A DNA stretch of 64,000 bases from Actinomycetota bacterium (GTDB lineage Bacteria; Actinomycetota; Actinomycetes; Propionibacteriales; Nocardioidaceae): assembly GCA_009701885.1 (NCBI GenBank), contig WLJH01000021.1, positions 1-64,000 on the forward strand, read 5' to 3'. Below, in pieces: positions 7,384 through 17,465 of the stretch (its first letter is position 1; every line of letters starts with the position of its first letter). The position numbers and the translations under genes are program-made. Below the pieces are notes generated by a model. That model saw nothing but the letters and a program-made list of their open reading frames with translations, made no database searches and was not told where the DNA came from.

Positions 7384-8199
7384 TCAGCCCGTGGCGCCCG
7401 CCCGCCGCCAGACGTACGGCGTCGTGGTGGTGACCGGCACCAGCCCGCTGCGCTCGAGGATCGGGCGCGACATGGCCGAGCAGTCGCTGTGCACGAGCTC
7501 GGCGCCCATCGCGAGCGCGGCCCGCGCCCGCGCGGCGACCAGGGCGCGGTAGATCCCGCGGCCGCGCCACTCCTCCCGGGTCGCCCCGCCCCACAGCCCG
7601 GCGAAGCCGGTGCCGGGCACGACCTCGAGCCGGCCCACGGAGACCACGGTGCCGTCGTCGGTCTCGGCCAGCCACACGCCGGTGCGGTTGGGGTGCTCGG
7701 TGAGGGTGCGGAGACGCTCCTCGAGATCGCGCATCGCGGTGCCGAAGACCTCCGCCTGCAGCCGGCCGGTCGCCTCCAGGTCGACGCGCAGGTCCCGGCC
7801 ATCACCTGCCCGACGTACGTGCACGCCGGCGGGCAGCGGGACGTCGGCTGCGAGCAGGACGGCCCGGCCGACCATCACCGTCTCGACCTCGTCGGGCTCG
7901 AACCCGTGCGCCTCCAGCCGAGCCGGGAGGTCGGCGGGCAGGTCGTGCCCGCGGGTCTTCCACTCGACCTCGGCGACGTCGGTCTCCTCGCGGAACCACG
8001 CCACCGTGGAGGCCACGAGGTCGTCGAGCGCGTCCCCGTCGAGACCGCCGAGGTCGCGGTAGGACACGAAGCCCCCGTGGTCGAAGACGCCGACCGCGAG
8101 GGGTCCGCGGCGGTGCCACTGCCGGGCCCCGGACATCTCGGCCTCGTCGCGCAGCCCGGCGTCGTACGCCGCCAGCAGGTCGGCGTGGGCCGGGCTCAC
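7384..8199 (-). CDS. GNAT-family N-acetyltransferase
   Basis: The product has 271 residues. The C-terminal half holds the acetyl-CoA-binding motif A, EEWRGRGIYRALVAARARAA, preceded by a beta-strand block (VSVGRLEVVPGTGFAGLWG) and followed by SGLVPVTTTTPYVW. The N-terminal half is a degenerate GNAT-like domain, as in many two-domain GNATs. The substrate is unknown. The GTG start overlaps the end of the YihY gene by 4 nt, so the two are translationally coupled. Confidence 0.82.
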   Translation of the reverse strand: MSPAHADLLAAYDAGLRDEAEMSGARQWHRRGPLAVGVFDHGGFVSYRDLGGLDGDALDDLVASTVAWFREETDVAEVEWKTRGHDLPADLPARLEAHGFEPDEVETVMVGRAVLLAADVPLPAGVHVRRAGDGRDLRVDLEATGRLQAEVFGTAMRDLEERLRTLTEHPNRTGVWLAETDDGTVVSVGRLEVVPGTGFAGLWGGATREEWRGRGIYRALVAARARAALAMGAELVHSDCSAMSRPILERSGLVPVTTTTPYVWRRAGATG

Positions 8200-9323
8200 G
8201 GCTGGTGCTCCCGGGGCACGTCCTGCGCCGGTCGCTCGCCCTCCGCCCTCGCGTCGTCCGGCTCGGAGACCTCGGAGGTCCGCAGGACCGTCGTGGGCGG
8301 TTGCTGTCGCAGCTCCTCGAGCGTGGGCGCCTTGTCCGCACCCTCGGCCCCGACGTCGGAGAAGTGGACGTCGATGACCTCGTTGACCTTGTGGCGCTGC
8401 GCGCGCACGTAGTAGGTGTAGGCCCGCCGGTCGGCGGCGGTGAGCTCGACCTTGTCGGTGAAGAGCGTCATCAGTGCCCGGGGGTAGAGCCGCCGCGCCA
8501 GCACGACGTTGATCTCCATCCCGATCACGCCCATCACCGCGGCGATGTACAGCAGTCCCATGAGGCCGAGGACCAGCGCGAACGTGCCGTTCATGCCGGT
8601 GGTGCCGCTGAGCACCGCGGTGACGTAGAGCGTCCCGACGAACTGCAGCGCCTGGAGCATGAGGGCGACGGAGAAGGCACCCGGCGCGGCCTGCATGAAG
8701 CGCAGCCGCCGGGCCGCCGCCAGCCGGAAGAGGTAGGTGAGGACCAGGCCCACGAGCGCCACCGAGACCAGCCGGATCAGCCAGCGCAGGTTGCCGCTGA
8801 CGTCGCCGCCGAGGGCGTCGGTCTCCGAGCCGATCGCCGAGAGGACCGACAGGCCGAGGATCGCCAGGCCTGCCGACCCGAGCAGCACGAGGCTCTTGAA
8901 CCGCAGCACGATCGGGTTGGGGCGGGAGTTGCGCGGCACCGCCCAGGCGATGTTCTGCGCGTTCTGCAGCGCCTGACCCAGGCCGAGCGAGCCGTAGAGC
9001 GCGGTGAGGCCACCGACGACCACGGCGGTGGTGGAGCCGGTCAGGCCCTCGGGCCGGCCCAGCTCCTCACCGATGATGGGGAACTGGCCCAGTGCCGAGC
9101 TCAGCACCGCCTCCTGCAGCTGCGGGTCCCCCTGCAGCAGGAATCCGAGGATCGAGGTGGCGAGCAGCAGCAGCGGGAAGATCGCGATGAAGCCGTAGTA
9201 GGTGATGATCGCGGCGAGGTAGGGACCCTGGTCGTCGACGTACTTGTAGAAGACCGCGATGGGCACCGACAGGACGCGATTGCGGCGCTGCCAGCCGTCG
9301 AGCCTCGTCGAGATCCGTCCCAC
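8196..9323 (-). CDS. YihY/BrkB-family integral membrane protein
   Basis: The protein has 375 residues with six predicted transmembrane helices, starting near YLAAIITYYGFIAIFPLLLL and ending near VLGLMGLLYIAAVMGVIGMEINVV, the family core. The C-terminal 90 residues are hydrophilic, rich in Glu, Asp and Arg, and cytoplasmic. The family was once called ribonuclease BN, but those assignments are considered wrong; the real role is unknown, possibly transport. A TAGCGT hexamer 8 nt before the GTG start fits a leaderless promoter. It is the first gene of a two-gene unit with the GNAT. Confidence 0.88.
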   Translation of the reverse strand: MGRISTRLDGWQRRNRVLSVPIAVFYKYVDDQGPYLAAIITYYGFIAIFPLLLLATSILGFLLQGDPQLQEAVLSSALGQFPIIGEELGRPEGLTGSTTAVVVGGLTALYGSLGLGQALQNAQNIAWAVPRNSRPNPIVLRFKSLVLLGSAGLAILGLSVLSAIGSETDALGGDVSGNLRWLIRLVSVALVGLVLTYLFRLAAARRLRFMQAAPGAFSVALMLQALQFVGTLYVTAVLSGTTGMNGTFALVLGLMGLLYIAAVMGVIGMEINVVLARRLYPRALMTLFTDKVELTAADRRAYTYYVRAQRHKVNEVIDVHFSDVGAEGADKAPTLEELRQQPPTTVLRTSEVSEPDDARAEGERPAQDVPREHQP

Positions 9324-9367
9324 GGGTGCTGACGCTATCGGTAGGGACCTGGCTCAGGGCAGCAGCC

Positions 9368-10528
9368 TCAGTACGACTTGGGCAGCCCGAGGGAGTGCAT
9401 CGAGACGAAGTTGAGGATCATCTCGCGGCTGACCGGGGCGATCCGGCCGACCCGGGTGGCGACGAGCAGCCCGGCGACGCCGTACTCCTGCGAGGCGCCG
9501 AACCCGCCGTGGGTCTGCACCGCGCGGTCCACGGCGTCGCAGGCGGCCTCGGCCGCGGCGTACTTGGCCATGTTGGCGGCCTCGCCGGCGGCGAACTCGT
9601 CGCCGGCGTCGTAGAGCGCCGCCGCCTTCTGGTTCATCAGCCGGGCCACCTCGATCTCGATGTGGCTCTGCGCCAGCGGGTGCGCGATGGCCTGGTGGCC
9701 ACCGATGGGGCCGTTGAAGACCTCGCGCTGCTTGGCGTAGGCGACCGCCTTGTCGAGGGCGAAGCGAGCGAGGCCGAGGCTGAAGGCCGCTGCCATGATC
9801 CGCTCGGGGTTGAGTCCGGCGAAGAGCTGGGCGAGCCCGCCGTTCTCGTCGCCGACCAGCGCGTCGGCGGGCAGCCGCACATCGTCCATGAAGACCTGGA
9901 ACTGGCTCTCGGGGCTGACGATCTCCATCGGGATCGGGTTGTACTCGAAGCCGGGGGCGTCGGTCGGCACCACCATGAGCACCGGCTTGAGCTTCCCGGT
10001 CTTGGCGTCCTCGGTGCGCGCGACCACGAGCACGTTGTCGGCCTCGTCGACGCCGGAGATCCAGATCTTGCGACCGTTGAGCACCCAGCCGTCGCCGTCC
10101 TTGCGGGCGGTGGTGGTGATGTTGTGGGTGTTGGTGCCGGCGTCGGGCTCGGTGATCGCGAAGGCCATCGTGCCCGTGCCGTCGCAGATGCCGGGGAGCC
10201 ACTTCTGCTTCTGCGCCTCGGTGCCGTACTTGGCGATCACCGTGCCGCAGATCGCGGGCGAGACGACCATGAGCAGCAGCGGGCAGCCCTGGGCCGCGAG
10301 CTCCTCGCAGACCGCCGCGATGTCGCCGATCCCGCCGCCGCCACCGCCATACTCCTCGGGGATGTTGATGCCGAGGTAGCCGGCCTTGCCGATCGCCAGC
10401 CACAGGTCGGTGGTCTTCTCCCCGGCGCGGGCCTTCTCGGTGAAGTACTCGCGACCGAAGGACGAGGCCAGCTTGGCGACCTGCTTGCGCAGCTCCTGGC
10501 GCTCCTCGGACTCGGTGAACGTGCTCAC
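9368..10528 (-). CDS. acyl-CoA dehydrogenase (last gene of the atu-like operon)
   Basis: The enzyme has 386 residues, a usual length. The FAD/substrate motif FAITEPDAGTNTHNIT lies near residue 125, followed by GRKIWISG, and the C-terminal helical domain carries AVQTHGGFGASQEYGV. The GTG start overlaps the stop of the biotin carboxylase gene by 4 nt. It should oxidise an acyl-CoA to a 2-enoyl-CoA in the cytoplasm, passing electrons to ETF; chain length and branching preference are not readable. In an operon with a biotin-dependent carboxylase it could provide the unsaturated acyl-CoA that is then carboxylated, as citronellyl-CoA dehydrogenase and isovaleryl-CoA dehydrogenase do in the geranyl and leucine pathways. 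It is one of two dehydrogenases in the operon. Confidence 0.9.
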   Translation of the reverse strand: MSTFTESEERQELRKQVAKLASSFGREYFTEKARAGEKTTDLWLAIGKAGYLGINIPEEYGGGGGGIGDIAAVCEELAAQGCPLLLMVVSPAICGTVIAKYGTEAQKQKWLPGICDGTGTMAFAITEPDAGTNTHNITTTARKDGDGWVLNGRKIWISGVDEADNVLVVARTEDAKTGKLKPVLMVVPTDAPGFEYNPIPMEIVSPESQFQVFMDDVRLPADALVGDENGGLAQLFAGLNPERIMAAAFSLGLARFALDKAVAYAKQREVFNGPIGGHQAIAHPLAQSHIEIEVARLMNQKAAALYDAGDEFAAGEAANMAKYAAAEAACDAVDRAVQTHGGFGASQEYGVAGLLVATRVGRIAPVSREMILNFVSMHSLGLPKSY

Positions 10529-12447
10529 TGCTGCTCCTCTTCCTCGACGACTGCCATGACTTCTCCTGCCGCGACCTGCTGGCCGGGCGTGACCCCGAGC
10601 TGGGTGACCACGCCGTCGGTCGGCGCGCTCACGGTGTGCTGCATCTTCATCGCCTCGAGCACCAGCACCGGGTCGCCCGCGGCGACCTGCTGCCCGTGGG
10701 TGACCAGGACCTTCACCACGCTGCCCGGCATCGGTGCCAGCAACGAGCCGCTCGCGACCTGGTCGGCCGGGTCCACGAACCGCGGCACCCGCACCAGGCG
10801 CACGTGGCCGCCGGGGGCGTCGACGTCGACGACCTCGCGCCCGGGCAGACCGGTGACCGTGCAGGCGTACGTCGTCGCGACGCCGTCGCGCTCGAGGGTC
10901 ACCGACCCGGGCGCGGCGTCCAGGACGCCCACCCCGTCGGCCGTGTAGCCGTCGCGACCGCCCCACCACTCGGCCACCAGGTCACCTTCGAACTCGGTGC
11001 GCTGCGGCTGGCTCGGCACGTTGCGGAAGGCCACGGGGATCCGCTGCTGGACGGTGCGCCCGACCCGGCGGGTCTCCGCGATCGCCAACGCGGCCGCGAG
11101 CGGGGCGTCCACGACGCCCGCCGGTGCCGGCGGTGCCCAGTCGGTGAGGAACGCGGTGCTCACCTCGCCCCGCAGGAACGCCGGGTCGGTGAGGATCGCG
11201 ACCAGCTGGTCCCGGTTGGTGGTGAGTCCGTGGATCCGGCTGCGGCGCAGCACACCGGCGAGCTGCCGCGCGGCCTGGTCGCGGGTCGGGGCGTGCACGA
11301 CCACCTTGGCGAGCATCGCGTCGTAGAACGTGGACACCTCGCTGCCGGAGACGAACCCGCGGTCCACCCGCACGCCCGGCTCCGAGCCGTCGGCGCCGGG
11401 GATCTCGAAGGTCGTGAGCAGCCCGGACTGCGGCTGGTAGTCCGCGGCCGGGTCCTCGGCGTAGAGCCTGACCTCGATCGCGTGCCCGTCCCGGCCCCGC
11501 GACGCGGTGACGGGGGCGCCCTCGGCGACCCGGAGCTGGGCGGCGACCAGGTCGATGCCGTGCACCAGCTCGGTGACCGGGTGCTCCACCTGGAGGCGGG
11601 TGTTCATCTCCAGGAAGAAGAACCGGTCGGCGTCCTCGTCGTAGAGGAACTCCACCGTCCCGGCGCCGCGGTAGTCGATCGCCGCCGCGGCGGCGCGCGC
11701 CGCCTCGTGCAGGGCCTCCCGCGTCGCCTCGGGCAGCCGGGGCGCCGGCGCCTCCTCGACGATCTTCTGGTGGCGGCGCTGGATCGAGCAGTCGCGCTCG
11801 CCCAGGACGAGCACGCCGTCGGGCGTGCCGACGACCTGCACCTCGACGTGGCGGCCGCGCTCGACGTACGGCTCGACGAAGACGGTGCCGTCGCCGAAGG
11901 CGGAGGCAGCTTCCTCGCGGGCCTTCGCGACCTCGGTGTCGAGGTCGGCCAGGGCCCGGACGACGCGCATGCCGCGGCCACCGCCGCCGGCCGAGGCCTT
12001 GACCAGCAGGGGCAGGGCGGCCTCGGTCGGTTGCTCCGGCGCCTCCAGGACGGGCACGCCCGCAGCCGACATGCGCTCCTTGGCGCCGATCTTGGAGCCC
12101 ATCGCGGTGATCGAGGCCGGGTCCGGGCCGACCCAGGTCAGGCCGGCGTCGACGACGGCCTGGGCGAACTCGGCGTTCTCGGAGAGGAAGCCGTAGCCGG
12201 GGTGGATCGCGTCGGCTCCGGCCCGCCGGGCGGCGTCGAGGACGAGGTCGATCCGCAGGTAGGTCTCGGCCGGCGTGCTGCCGGGCAGGCGTACGGCGAC
12301 GTCCGCCTCGGCCACGTAGGGCAGGGCCGCGTCCGCGTCGGAGTGGATCGCCACCGTCTCGATGCCGAGGCTGCGGCAGGTGCGGAAGACCCGGCTCGCG
12401 ATCTCGGCGCGGTTGGCCACCAGCAGGCGGGTGATCTGGCGGGTCAT
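10525..12447 (-). CDS. acyl-CoA carboxylase alpha subunit (biotin carboxylase plus BCCP)
   Basis: The protein has 640 residues with the full domain order: biotin carboxylase (HPGYGFLSEN near residue 80, the ATP-grasp loop KASAGGGGRGMR, EMNTRLQVEHPVTE), a BT-type linker, and a C-terminal biotin carboxyl carrier domain with the biotinylation site LEAMKMQH near residue 597. It carboxylates biotin with bicarbonate and ATP and passes the carboxyl to the beta subunit, whose gene is immediately upstream with a 4-nt overlap. Related complexes are methylcrotonyl-CoA and geranyl-CoA carboxylase. The neighbouring atuA gene points to an isoprenoid or branched acyl-CoA rather than acetyl- or propionyl-CoA, but that is an inference. 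Confidence 0.92.
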   Translation of the reverse strand: MTRQITRLLVANRAEIASRVFRTCRSLGIETVAIHSDADAALPYVAEADVAVRLPGSTPAETYLRIDLVLDAARRAGADAIHPGYGFLSENAEFAQAVVDAGLTWVGPDPASITAMGSKIGAKERMSAAGVPVLEAPEQPTEAALPLLVKASAGGGGRGMRVVRALADLDTEVAKAREEAASAFGDGTVFVEPYVERGRHVEVQVVGTPDGVLVLGERDCSIQRRHQKIVEEAPAPRLPEATREALHEAARAAAAAIDYRGAGTVEFLYDEDADRFFFLEMNTRLQVEHPVTELVHGIDLVAAQLRVAEGAPVTASRGRDGHAIEVRLYAEDPAADYQPQSGLLTTFEIPGADGSEPGVRVDRGFVSGSEVSTFYDAMLAKVVVHAPTRDQAARQLAGVLRRSRIHGLTTNRDQLVAILTDPAFLRGEVSTAFLTDWAPPAPAGVVDAPLAAALAIAETRRVGRTVQQRIPVAFRNVPSQPQRTEFEGDLVAEWWGGRDGYTADGVGVLDAAPGSVTLERDGVATTYACTVTGLPGREVVDVDAPGGHVRLVRVPRFVDPADQVASGSLLAPMPGSVVKVLVTHGQQVAAGDPVLVLEAMKMQHTVSAPTDGVVTQLGVTPGQQVAAGEVMAVVEEEEQQ

Positions 12448-14024
12448 GGACGGAACACCCCGAAGCGGTCGGTGCCGACGATCGGCTTGGTGCGGATGAC
12501 GGAGAGGCAGATGCCGAGGACGGTCCGGGTGTCGCGCGGGTCGATGACGCCGTCGTCGTACAACATGCCGGAGAGGAAGTGCGGCAGCGACTGCTCCTCG
12601 ACCTGGGCCTCGACGACCTGCTTGATCGCGGCGAAGCCCTCGGCGTCGAAGACCTCACCCTTGGACTCGGCCGACTGCTGGGCCACGATCTCGAGCACGC
12701 CGGCCAGCTGCGCCGGGCCCATGACCGCGGACTTCGCCGAGGGCCAGGTGAAGAGGAAGCGCGGGTCGTACGCGCGGCCGTTCATGCCGTAGTTGCCGGC
12801 GCCGTACGACGCTCCCATGATCACCGTCAGGTGCGGGACGGTGGAGTTGGAGATCGCGTTGATCATCATCGCGCCGTGCTTGATGATCCCGCCCTGCTCG
12901 TACTCCTTGCCGACCATGTAGCCGGTGGTGTTATGCAGGAACAGCAGCGGGGTGTCGGACTGGTTGGCCAGCTGCACGAACTGCGTGGCCTTGTGCGCCT
13001 CCTCGCTGAACAACACGCCCTGGGCGTTGGCGAGGATGCCGACCGGCTGGCCGTGGATCGAGGCCCACCCGGTGACCAGGGAGGTGCCGTAGAGCGGCTT
13101 GAACTCGTCGAAGGCGACACCGTTGGTCGCGCTGGTGCCGTCGACGATCCGCGCGATCACCTCGCGCGGGTCGAAGGGCTCCTTGAGGTCGCTGGGGATG
13201 AGGTCGAGCAGCTCCTCGGGGTCGAGGTCCGGCTCGGCGTACGCCGGCGCCGGCTCGCGCCGCGCGCGGTTGAGCCGGGCGATGATGCGCCGCCCGATCC
13301 GGATCGCGTCGAGCTCGTCCTCGGCGAGGTAGTCGGCCAGTCCGGAGGTCCGTGCGTGCATCTCAGCGCCGCCGAGGCTCTCGTCGTCGGACTCCTCACC
13401 GGTCGCCATCTTCACCAGCGGCGGGCCACCGAGGAAGACCTTGGCCTGCTCCTTGACCATGACCGTGTAGTCGCTCATGCCGGGGATGTAGGCGCCGCCG
13501 GCGGTGGAGTTGCCGAAGACCAGTGCGACCGTCGGCTCCTTGCGCGCGCTGGCGCGGGTGAGGTCGCGGAAGAGCTTGCCGCCGGGGATGAAGATCTCCT
13601 TCTGCGTCGGCAGGTCCGCGCCGCCGGACTCGACCAGGGAGATGGTCGGCAGCCCGTTCTCCTGGGCGATCTGCGCGGCGCGGAAGATCTTCTTGACCGT
13701 CCACGGGTTCGAGGCGCCGCCCTTGACCGTGGGGTCGGTGGCGGTGATGAGGCACTCGACGCCCTCGACCACACCGATACCGGTGACGACACTCGCGCCG
13801 ACGGGGAAGTCCGAGCCCCACGCGGCGAGCGGCGAGAGCTCGAGGAAGGCCGAGCCCTCGTCGACGAGCAGCTCGATCCGCTCGCGCGGCAGCAGCCTGC
13901 CGCGCTGGTGGTGGCGGGCGACGCTGCGCTCGCCACCACCGGCGACGGCCTTGGCCTGCTCGGCGTGCAGCGCCTCGATCTTGGCGAGCATCGCCTCGCG
14001 GCGCTCGGACACGGCGGCACTCAC
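12444..14024 (-). CDS. acyl-CoA carboxylase beta subunit (carboxyltransferase)
   Basis: The protein has 526 residues starting at a GTG that overlaps the SRPBCC stop by 4 nt; a longer upstream frame exists but is the shadow of that gene. Two crotonase-like halves are visible: the N-terminal half has GGASNPWTVKKIFRAAQIA and GNSTAGGAYIPGMSDY, the C-terminal half has LFLHNTTGYMVGKEYE and MGASYGAGNYGMNGRAY, with the Gly-Ala oxyanion turns that hold the carboxybiotin and CoA thioester. It transfers carbon dioxide from biotin to the acyl-CoA. The sequence is closer to methylcrotonyl/geranyl-CoA carboxylase than to acetyl/propionyl-CoA carboxylase in the GNSTAGGAY region. Confidence 0.92.
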   Translation of the reverse strand: MSAAVSERREAMLAKIEALHAEQAKAVAGGGERSVARHHQRGRLLPRERIELLVDEGSAFLELSPLAAWGSDFPVGASVVTGIGVVEGVECLITATDPTVKGGASNPWTVKKIFRAAQIAQENGLPTISLVESGGADLPTQKEIFIPGGKLFRDLTRASARKEPTVALVFGNSTAGGAYIPGMSDYTVMVKEQAKVFLGGPPLVKMATGEESDDESLGGAEMHARTSGLADYLAEDELDAIRIGRRIIARLNRARREPAPAYAEPDLDPEELLDLIPSDLKEPFDPREVIARIVDGTSATNGVAFDEFKPLYGTSLVTGWASIHGQPVGILANAQGVLFSEEAHKATQFVQLANQSDTPLLFLHNTTGYMVGKEYEQGGIIKHGAMMINAISNSTVPHLTVIMGASYGAGNYGMNGRAYDPRFLFTWPSAKSAVMGPAQLAGVLEIVAQQSAESKGEVFDAEGFAAIKQVVEAQVEEQSLPHFLSGMLYDDGVIDPRDTRTVLGICLSVIRTKPIVGTDRFGVFRP

Positions 14025-14506
14025 TTCTCCAGCACCGCCTTCATCTTCTCCAGCGTGGTGCGCATGCCCTTCTCGTTGGTCCTGCCGCGCGACCAGCCGA
14101 GCAGCAGCCAGTAGATCCTCATCGGGAGCTTGGCCTCGAGCCGGAAGTACTCGGTGACCCGCGAGCCGCCCGAGCCGGCGGGGGCGATCCGGTAGCCCCA
14201 GTTGTTGACGGTCACGTCGGGCGTGCCGACCGCGAACTCGAAGACGCCCTCGCCGGTCTCGGTCGGCGGATCGCACCGGGTCACCCGGCAGGCCGACCAG
14301 TACGTCGGGCCGACGCCGTTGCGCTTGACGTGGCCCTTGAACGTGGCCCCGACCTCGGGGCCGGTGCTGCCGCGGGTCCAGCGTGCCTCGAAGGTCTCGG
14401 GGGAGAACTCCCCGATCCGGGTCACGTCGCTGACCAGGTCCCACACCTCCTGCGGGGAGGCGGCGATGTCGACGGTGACCTGGCCGGTCGGCGTACCGAT
14501 GCTCAT
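14021..14506 (-). CDS. SRPBCC (polyketide cyclase/START-like) family protein
   Basis: The protein has 161 residues with an SRPBCC fold signature: VTVDIAASPQEVWDLVSDVT at the start, GATFKGHVKRNG in the middle and a C-terminal amphipathic helix ending MRTTLEKMKAVLEK. These small alpha/beta helix-grip proteins bind hydrophobic ligands and often occur among actinobacterial fatty acid and steroid genes. It overlaps both neighbours by 4 nt. It may bind or deliver the lipophilic substrate of this operon; no catalytic residue can be named. Confidence 0.85.
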   Translation of the reverse strand: MSIGTPTGQVTVDIAASPQEVWDLVSDVTRIGEFSPETFEARWTRGSTGPEVGATFKGHVKRNGVGPTYWSACRVTRCDPPTETGEGVFEFAVGTPDVTVNNWGYRIAPAGSGGSRVTEYFRLEAKLPMRIYWLLLGWSRGRTNEKGMRTTLEKMKAVLEK

Positions 14507-15705
14507 GCGGTTGCTCCTGTGGTGGGGCGGGAAGGGGTGTAGCCGAGCAGCTTGGCGGCGAGGTCGGCGAGGACCTCGGTCGCGCCGCCACCGATGGGGA
14601 GGATCCGCGCGTCGCGGTAGTGGCGCTCCACCTCGGTGCCGTGCATGTAGCCGGCCCCGCCGAAGAGCTGGACCGCTTCGTAGGTGACGGCCGTGGCGGC
14701 GCTGCAGGCGGTGTCCTTCGCCAGGCAGGCCTCGGCGATGACCTGCTCGCCCTGCCCCTGGATGTGCAGAGTGTGGCGGCGCGCGACCTCTCGCGCGTAG
14801 GTGCGCGCGACCTCGACCTGGCGGTGCATCTCGACGAGCTTGTGCCGCACGACCTGGTTGGCGACCAGCGGCTTGCCGAAGGTGTCGCGGTCCTGCGCGT
14901 ACGCCGCGGCCAGGGCGAGCGCGCGACCGGCGATGCCGTAGGCGTGCACCGCGAGCCCGATCCGCTCGACGACGAACTGCTCGGCGATCTGGTAGAAGCC
15001 GGAGTTCTCGACCCCGACCAGGTTCTCGACCGGCACCCGCACGTCGACGTAGGACAGCTCGGCGGTGTCGGAGCAGTGCCAGCCCATCTTGCGCAGCGAC
15101 CGGTCGACGGTGAAGCCGGGCGTGCCCTTCTCGACGACCAGCAGGCTGATGCCGGCGTGGCCGGGGCCGCCGGTGCGGACGGCGGTCGTCACGAAGTCCG
15201 CGCGCACCCCGGAGGTGATGTAGGTCTTCGCGCCGTTGACGACGTAGTGGTCGCCGTCGCGCACGGCGGTGGTGCGGATGCCGGCGACGTCGGAGCCGCC
15301 GCCGGGCTCGGTGACCGCGAGCGAGCCGATCATCTCGCCGGCGAGCGTCGGCCGGACGAACCGGTCGACCAGGTGGCGACCGCCCTCGTGGCCCTCGCCC
15401 CGCTCGAAGGCCGCCACGACGTGCGGCAGCGCGATGCCGTGGGTGAACAGGCCGGCGAGCAGGCCGCTGGAGGCGCCCTCGGACGTCATGCCCTCCTGGA
15501 GGTCGAGGGTGTCGAGCACGTCGCCGCCGGAGCCGCCCACCTCCTCCGGGAAGCCCATGCCGAGGACGCCCTGCTTGGCCGCGGCGGCGTGCAGCTCGCG
15601 CGGGATCAGGCCCTCGTCCTCCCAGTCCTGCAGGTGCGGGGCGATCTCGCGGCGGGTGAACTCCGCACCGAGGCGGAAGACGTCACTGGGACTGGTGCTG
15701 CTCAT
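14503..15705 (-). CDS. acyl-CoA dehydrogenase
   Basis: The product has 400 residues. Family motifs are LAVTEPGGGSDVAGIRTTA (FAD and CoA contact), NGAKTYITSG, and near the C-terminus QLFGGAGYMHGTEVERHYRDA, which includes the region that contacts the second subunit's FAD. The ATG at 15705 is the downstream end of a 4-nt overlap with atuA. It resembles long or branched-chain acyl-CoA dehydrogenases of actinobacteria. With the second dehydrogenase at the operon end, two distinct alpha,beta-oxidations are expected in the pathway. Confidence 0.9.
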   Translation of the reverse strand: MSSTSPSDVFRLGAEFTRREIAPHLQDWEDEGLIPRELHAAAAKQGVLGMGFPEEVGGSGGDVLDTLDLQEGMTSEGASSGLLAGLFTHGIALPHVVAAFERGEGHEGGRHLVDRFVRPTLAGEMIGSLAVTEPGGGSDVAGIRTTAVRDGDHYVVNGAKTYITSGVRADFVTTAVRTGGPGHAGISLLVVEKGTPGFTVDRSLRKMGWHCSDTAELSYVDVRVPVENLVGVENSGFYQIAEQFVVERIGLAVHAYGIAGRALALAAAYAQDRDTFGKPLVANQVVRHKLVEMHRQVEVARTYAREVARRHTLHIQGQGEQVIAEACLAKDTACSAATAVTYEAVQLFGGAGYMHGTEVERHYRDARILPIGGGATEVLADLAAKLLGYTPSRPTTGATA

Positions 15706-17465
15706 AGGAGCTCCTCCTGCACGTGCACGCTGCGGGCGCGCATCCACTCCCCCAGGCCCTTGGCCTGCGGGTCGAACCGGGTCGAGGCCGCGACACCGTC
15801 GCCGAGCAGCCCCTTGATGACGACGTTGACGGCGCCGAGGTTCGGCAGCACGTGGACCTCGACGGCGTCCTCGCCCAGCGCCGCCGCCTCGGGCACGAGC
15901 TCGCGGACCTTGCGCGGGCTCACCAGCTTGGCCAGCCAGGTCACGCGGGCGTCGTACGTCTCCGAGCCGTCGTGGGCGACCCACAGCCCGACGTTGGCGT
16001 CGCCGCCCTTGTCGCCGGAGCGGGCGTGCACGAACGTCCCCAGCGGCATCCGCCGCGTGAGCGTGTCCGCGGGCGCCGGGAACGGGGTCGGGCGCAGACC
16101 GGCGGCGTGGTCGGCCTCCGCGGTGACCTCCGGGTCCGGCACGACCTCCCGGCTGCCGTCGGGGAGGACCACGACGTGCTCGACGGCGCTGCGCTCGACG
16201 TACGCCGGCCGGTAGACGCCGTACGGCGTGGGCTGGCTGGGCGGGGTGGTCATCGTGAACCCGGGGTAGGACGCCAGGGCGTTCGCGACCAGCGGGCCGG
16301 TGAAGCCCTTGCCGCAGGGGCCGGGCTCGGGGTCCTTGACCGTGCAGCGCAGCAGCGTGGAGGCGGCCTCCTCGGTGTCGGCGTCGGCCTCGGGGAGGGT
16401 GACGCGGCTCCACTCGACGCTCTGCGCGGTGAGGCGGGGCGAGACCTGCTCGCGCACCCAGTCGGCCTTGGCCTCGACGTCGAGACCGGTGAGCACCAGC
16501 TCCATGGAGTTGCGCCAGCCGCCGAGCTCGTTGACGCAGACCTTGAGCCTCTCCGGCGGCGGCGAGCCGACGGTGCCGGAGATGCCCACGCGGTCGGGGC
16601 CGAGCTGCTCGAGCCGGACCGTGTCGAGGTGCGTGGTCACGTCGGGGTTGAGGTAGCGCGTGGACTGGATCTCGTAGACCAGCTGCGCGGTCACGGTGTC
16701 GACGGTGACCGCGCCGCCGGTGCCGGCCTGCTTGGTGATGACGCTCGAGCCGTCGGCGTGCAGCTCGGCGACGGGGAAGCCGAGCGGCTTCGTGGGGTCC
16801 ATGCCGGCCTTCATCAGCTGGCGGAAGCCGCTGAAGTTGCCGCCGGTGGCCTGGGTGCCGCACTCGATGACGTGGCCGGCGACGACCGCGCCGGCCAGGG
16901 CGTCGTGGTCGGCGGGGGTCCAGCCGAAGTGCGAGGCGCCGGCGCCGACGACGAGCGCGGCGTCGGTGACCCGGCCGGTGACGACGACCTGCGCGCCGGC
17001 GTCGAGGGCGCGGGCGATGCCGAAGCCGCCGAGGTAGGCGTTGGCGGTCAGGGCGCCGGTGAACCCGAGCTCCTGGGCGCGGTCGCGCAGGTCGTCGCCC
17101 TCGACGTGCGCGACGGCGACGTCGAGACCCAGACCGGCGGCGAGCTCGCGCACCTTCGTGGCCAGGCCGACGGGGTTGAGGCCGCCGGCGTTGGTGACGA
17201 TCCGGATGCCTTTCTCGACCGCGTCGCCGAGGCAGTCCTCGAGCTGGCGCAGGTGGGTGCGGGCGTAGCCCAGGCCCGGGTCCTTCATCGTGTCCTTGCC
17301 GAGGATCAGCATGGTCAGCTCGGCGAGGTAGTCGCCGGTGATGACGTCGACCGGGCGACCGTCCTCGAGCGCGCCGTCGACCAGCTCGCGCATGGCCGAG
17401 AGCCGGTCGCCGTAGAAGCCGGAGCAGTTGCCGACGAGCAGGCTCCTCGTGCCGTCCGCACTCAT
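15702..17465 (-). CDS. atuA: AtuA-family protein (acyclic terpene utilization; DUF1446)
   Basis: The product has 587 residues. The N-terminal domain (about 1-450) shows the AtuA pattern: [30 protein letters not shown], a [17 protein letters not shown] block and [14 protein letters not shown] short C-terminal domain (about 470-580) contains [18 protein letters not shown]. AtuA is required for growth on citronellol/geraniol in Pseudomonas, but its reaction is not established. Here it sits among a carboxylase and two acyl-CoA dehydrogenases, the same context. The ATG at 17465 overlaps the stop of the TIGR03084 gene by 4 nt. Confidence 0.88.
   Translation of the reverse strand: MSADGTRSLLVGNCSGFYGDRLSAMRELVDGALEDGRPVDVITGDYLAELTMLILGKDTMKDPGLGYARTHLRQLEDCLGDAVEKGIRIVTNAGGLNPVGLATKVRELAAGLGLDVAVAHVEGDDLRDRAQELGFTGALTANAYLGGFGIARALDAGAQVVVTGRVTDAALVVGAGASHFGWTPADHDALAGAVVAGHVIECGTQATGGNFSGFRQLMKAGMDPTKPLGFPVAELHADGSSVITKQAGTGGAVTVDTVTAQLVYEIQSTRYLNPDVTTHLDTVRLEQLGPDRVGISGTVGSPPPERLKVCVNELGGWRNSMELVLTGLDVEAKADWVREQVSPRLTAQSVEWSRVTLPEADADTEEAASTLLRCTVKDPEPGPCGKGFTGPLVANALASYPGFTMTTPPSQPTPYGVYRPAYVERSAVEHVVVLPDGSREVVPDPEVTAEADHAAGLRPTPFPAPADTLTRRMPLGTFVHARSGDKGGDANVGLWVAHDGSETYDARVTWLAKLVSPRKVRELVPEAAALGEDAVEVHVLPNLGAVNVVIKGLLGDGVAASTRFDPQAKGLGEWMRARSVHVQEELL

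Noticed and set aside
12579..14114. Long plus-strand frame opposite the carboxylase beta subunit gene
   Set aside because: It has a compositionally biased translation without motifs, and the minus strand carries unambiguous carboxyltransferase motifs.
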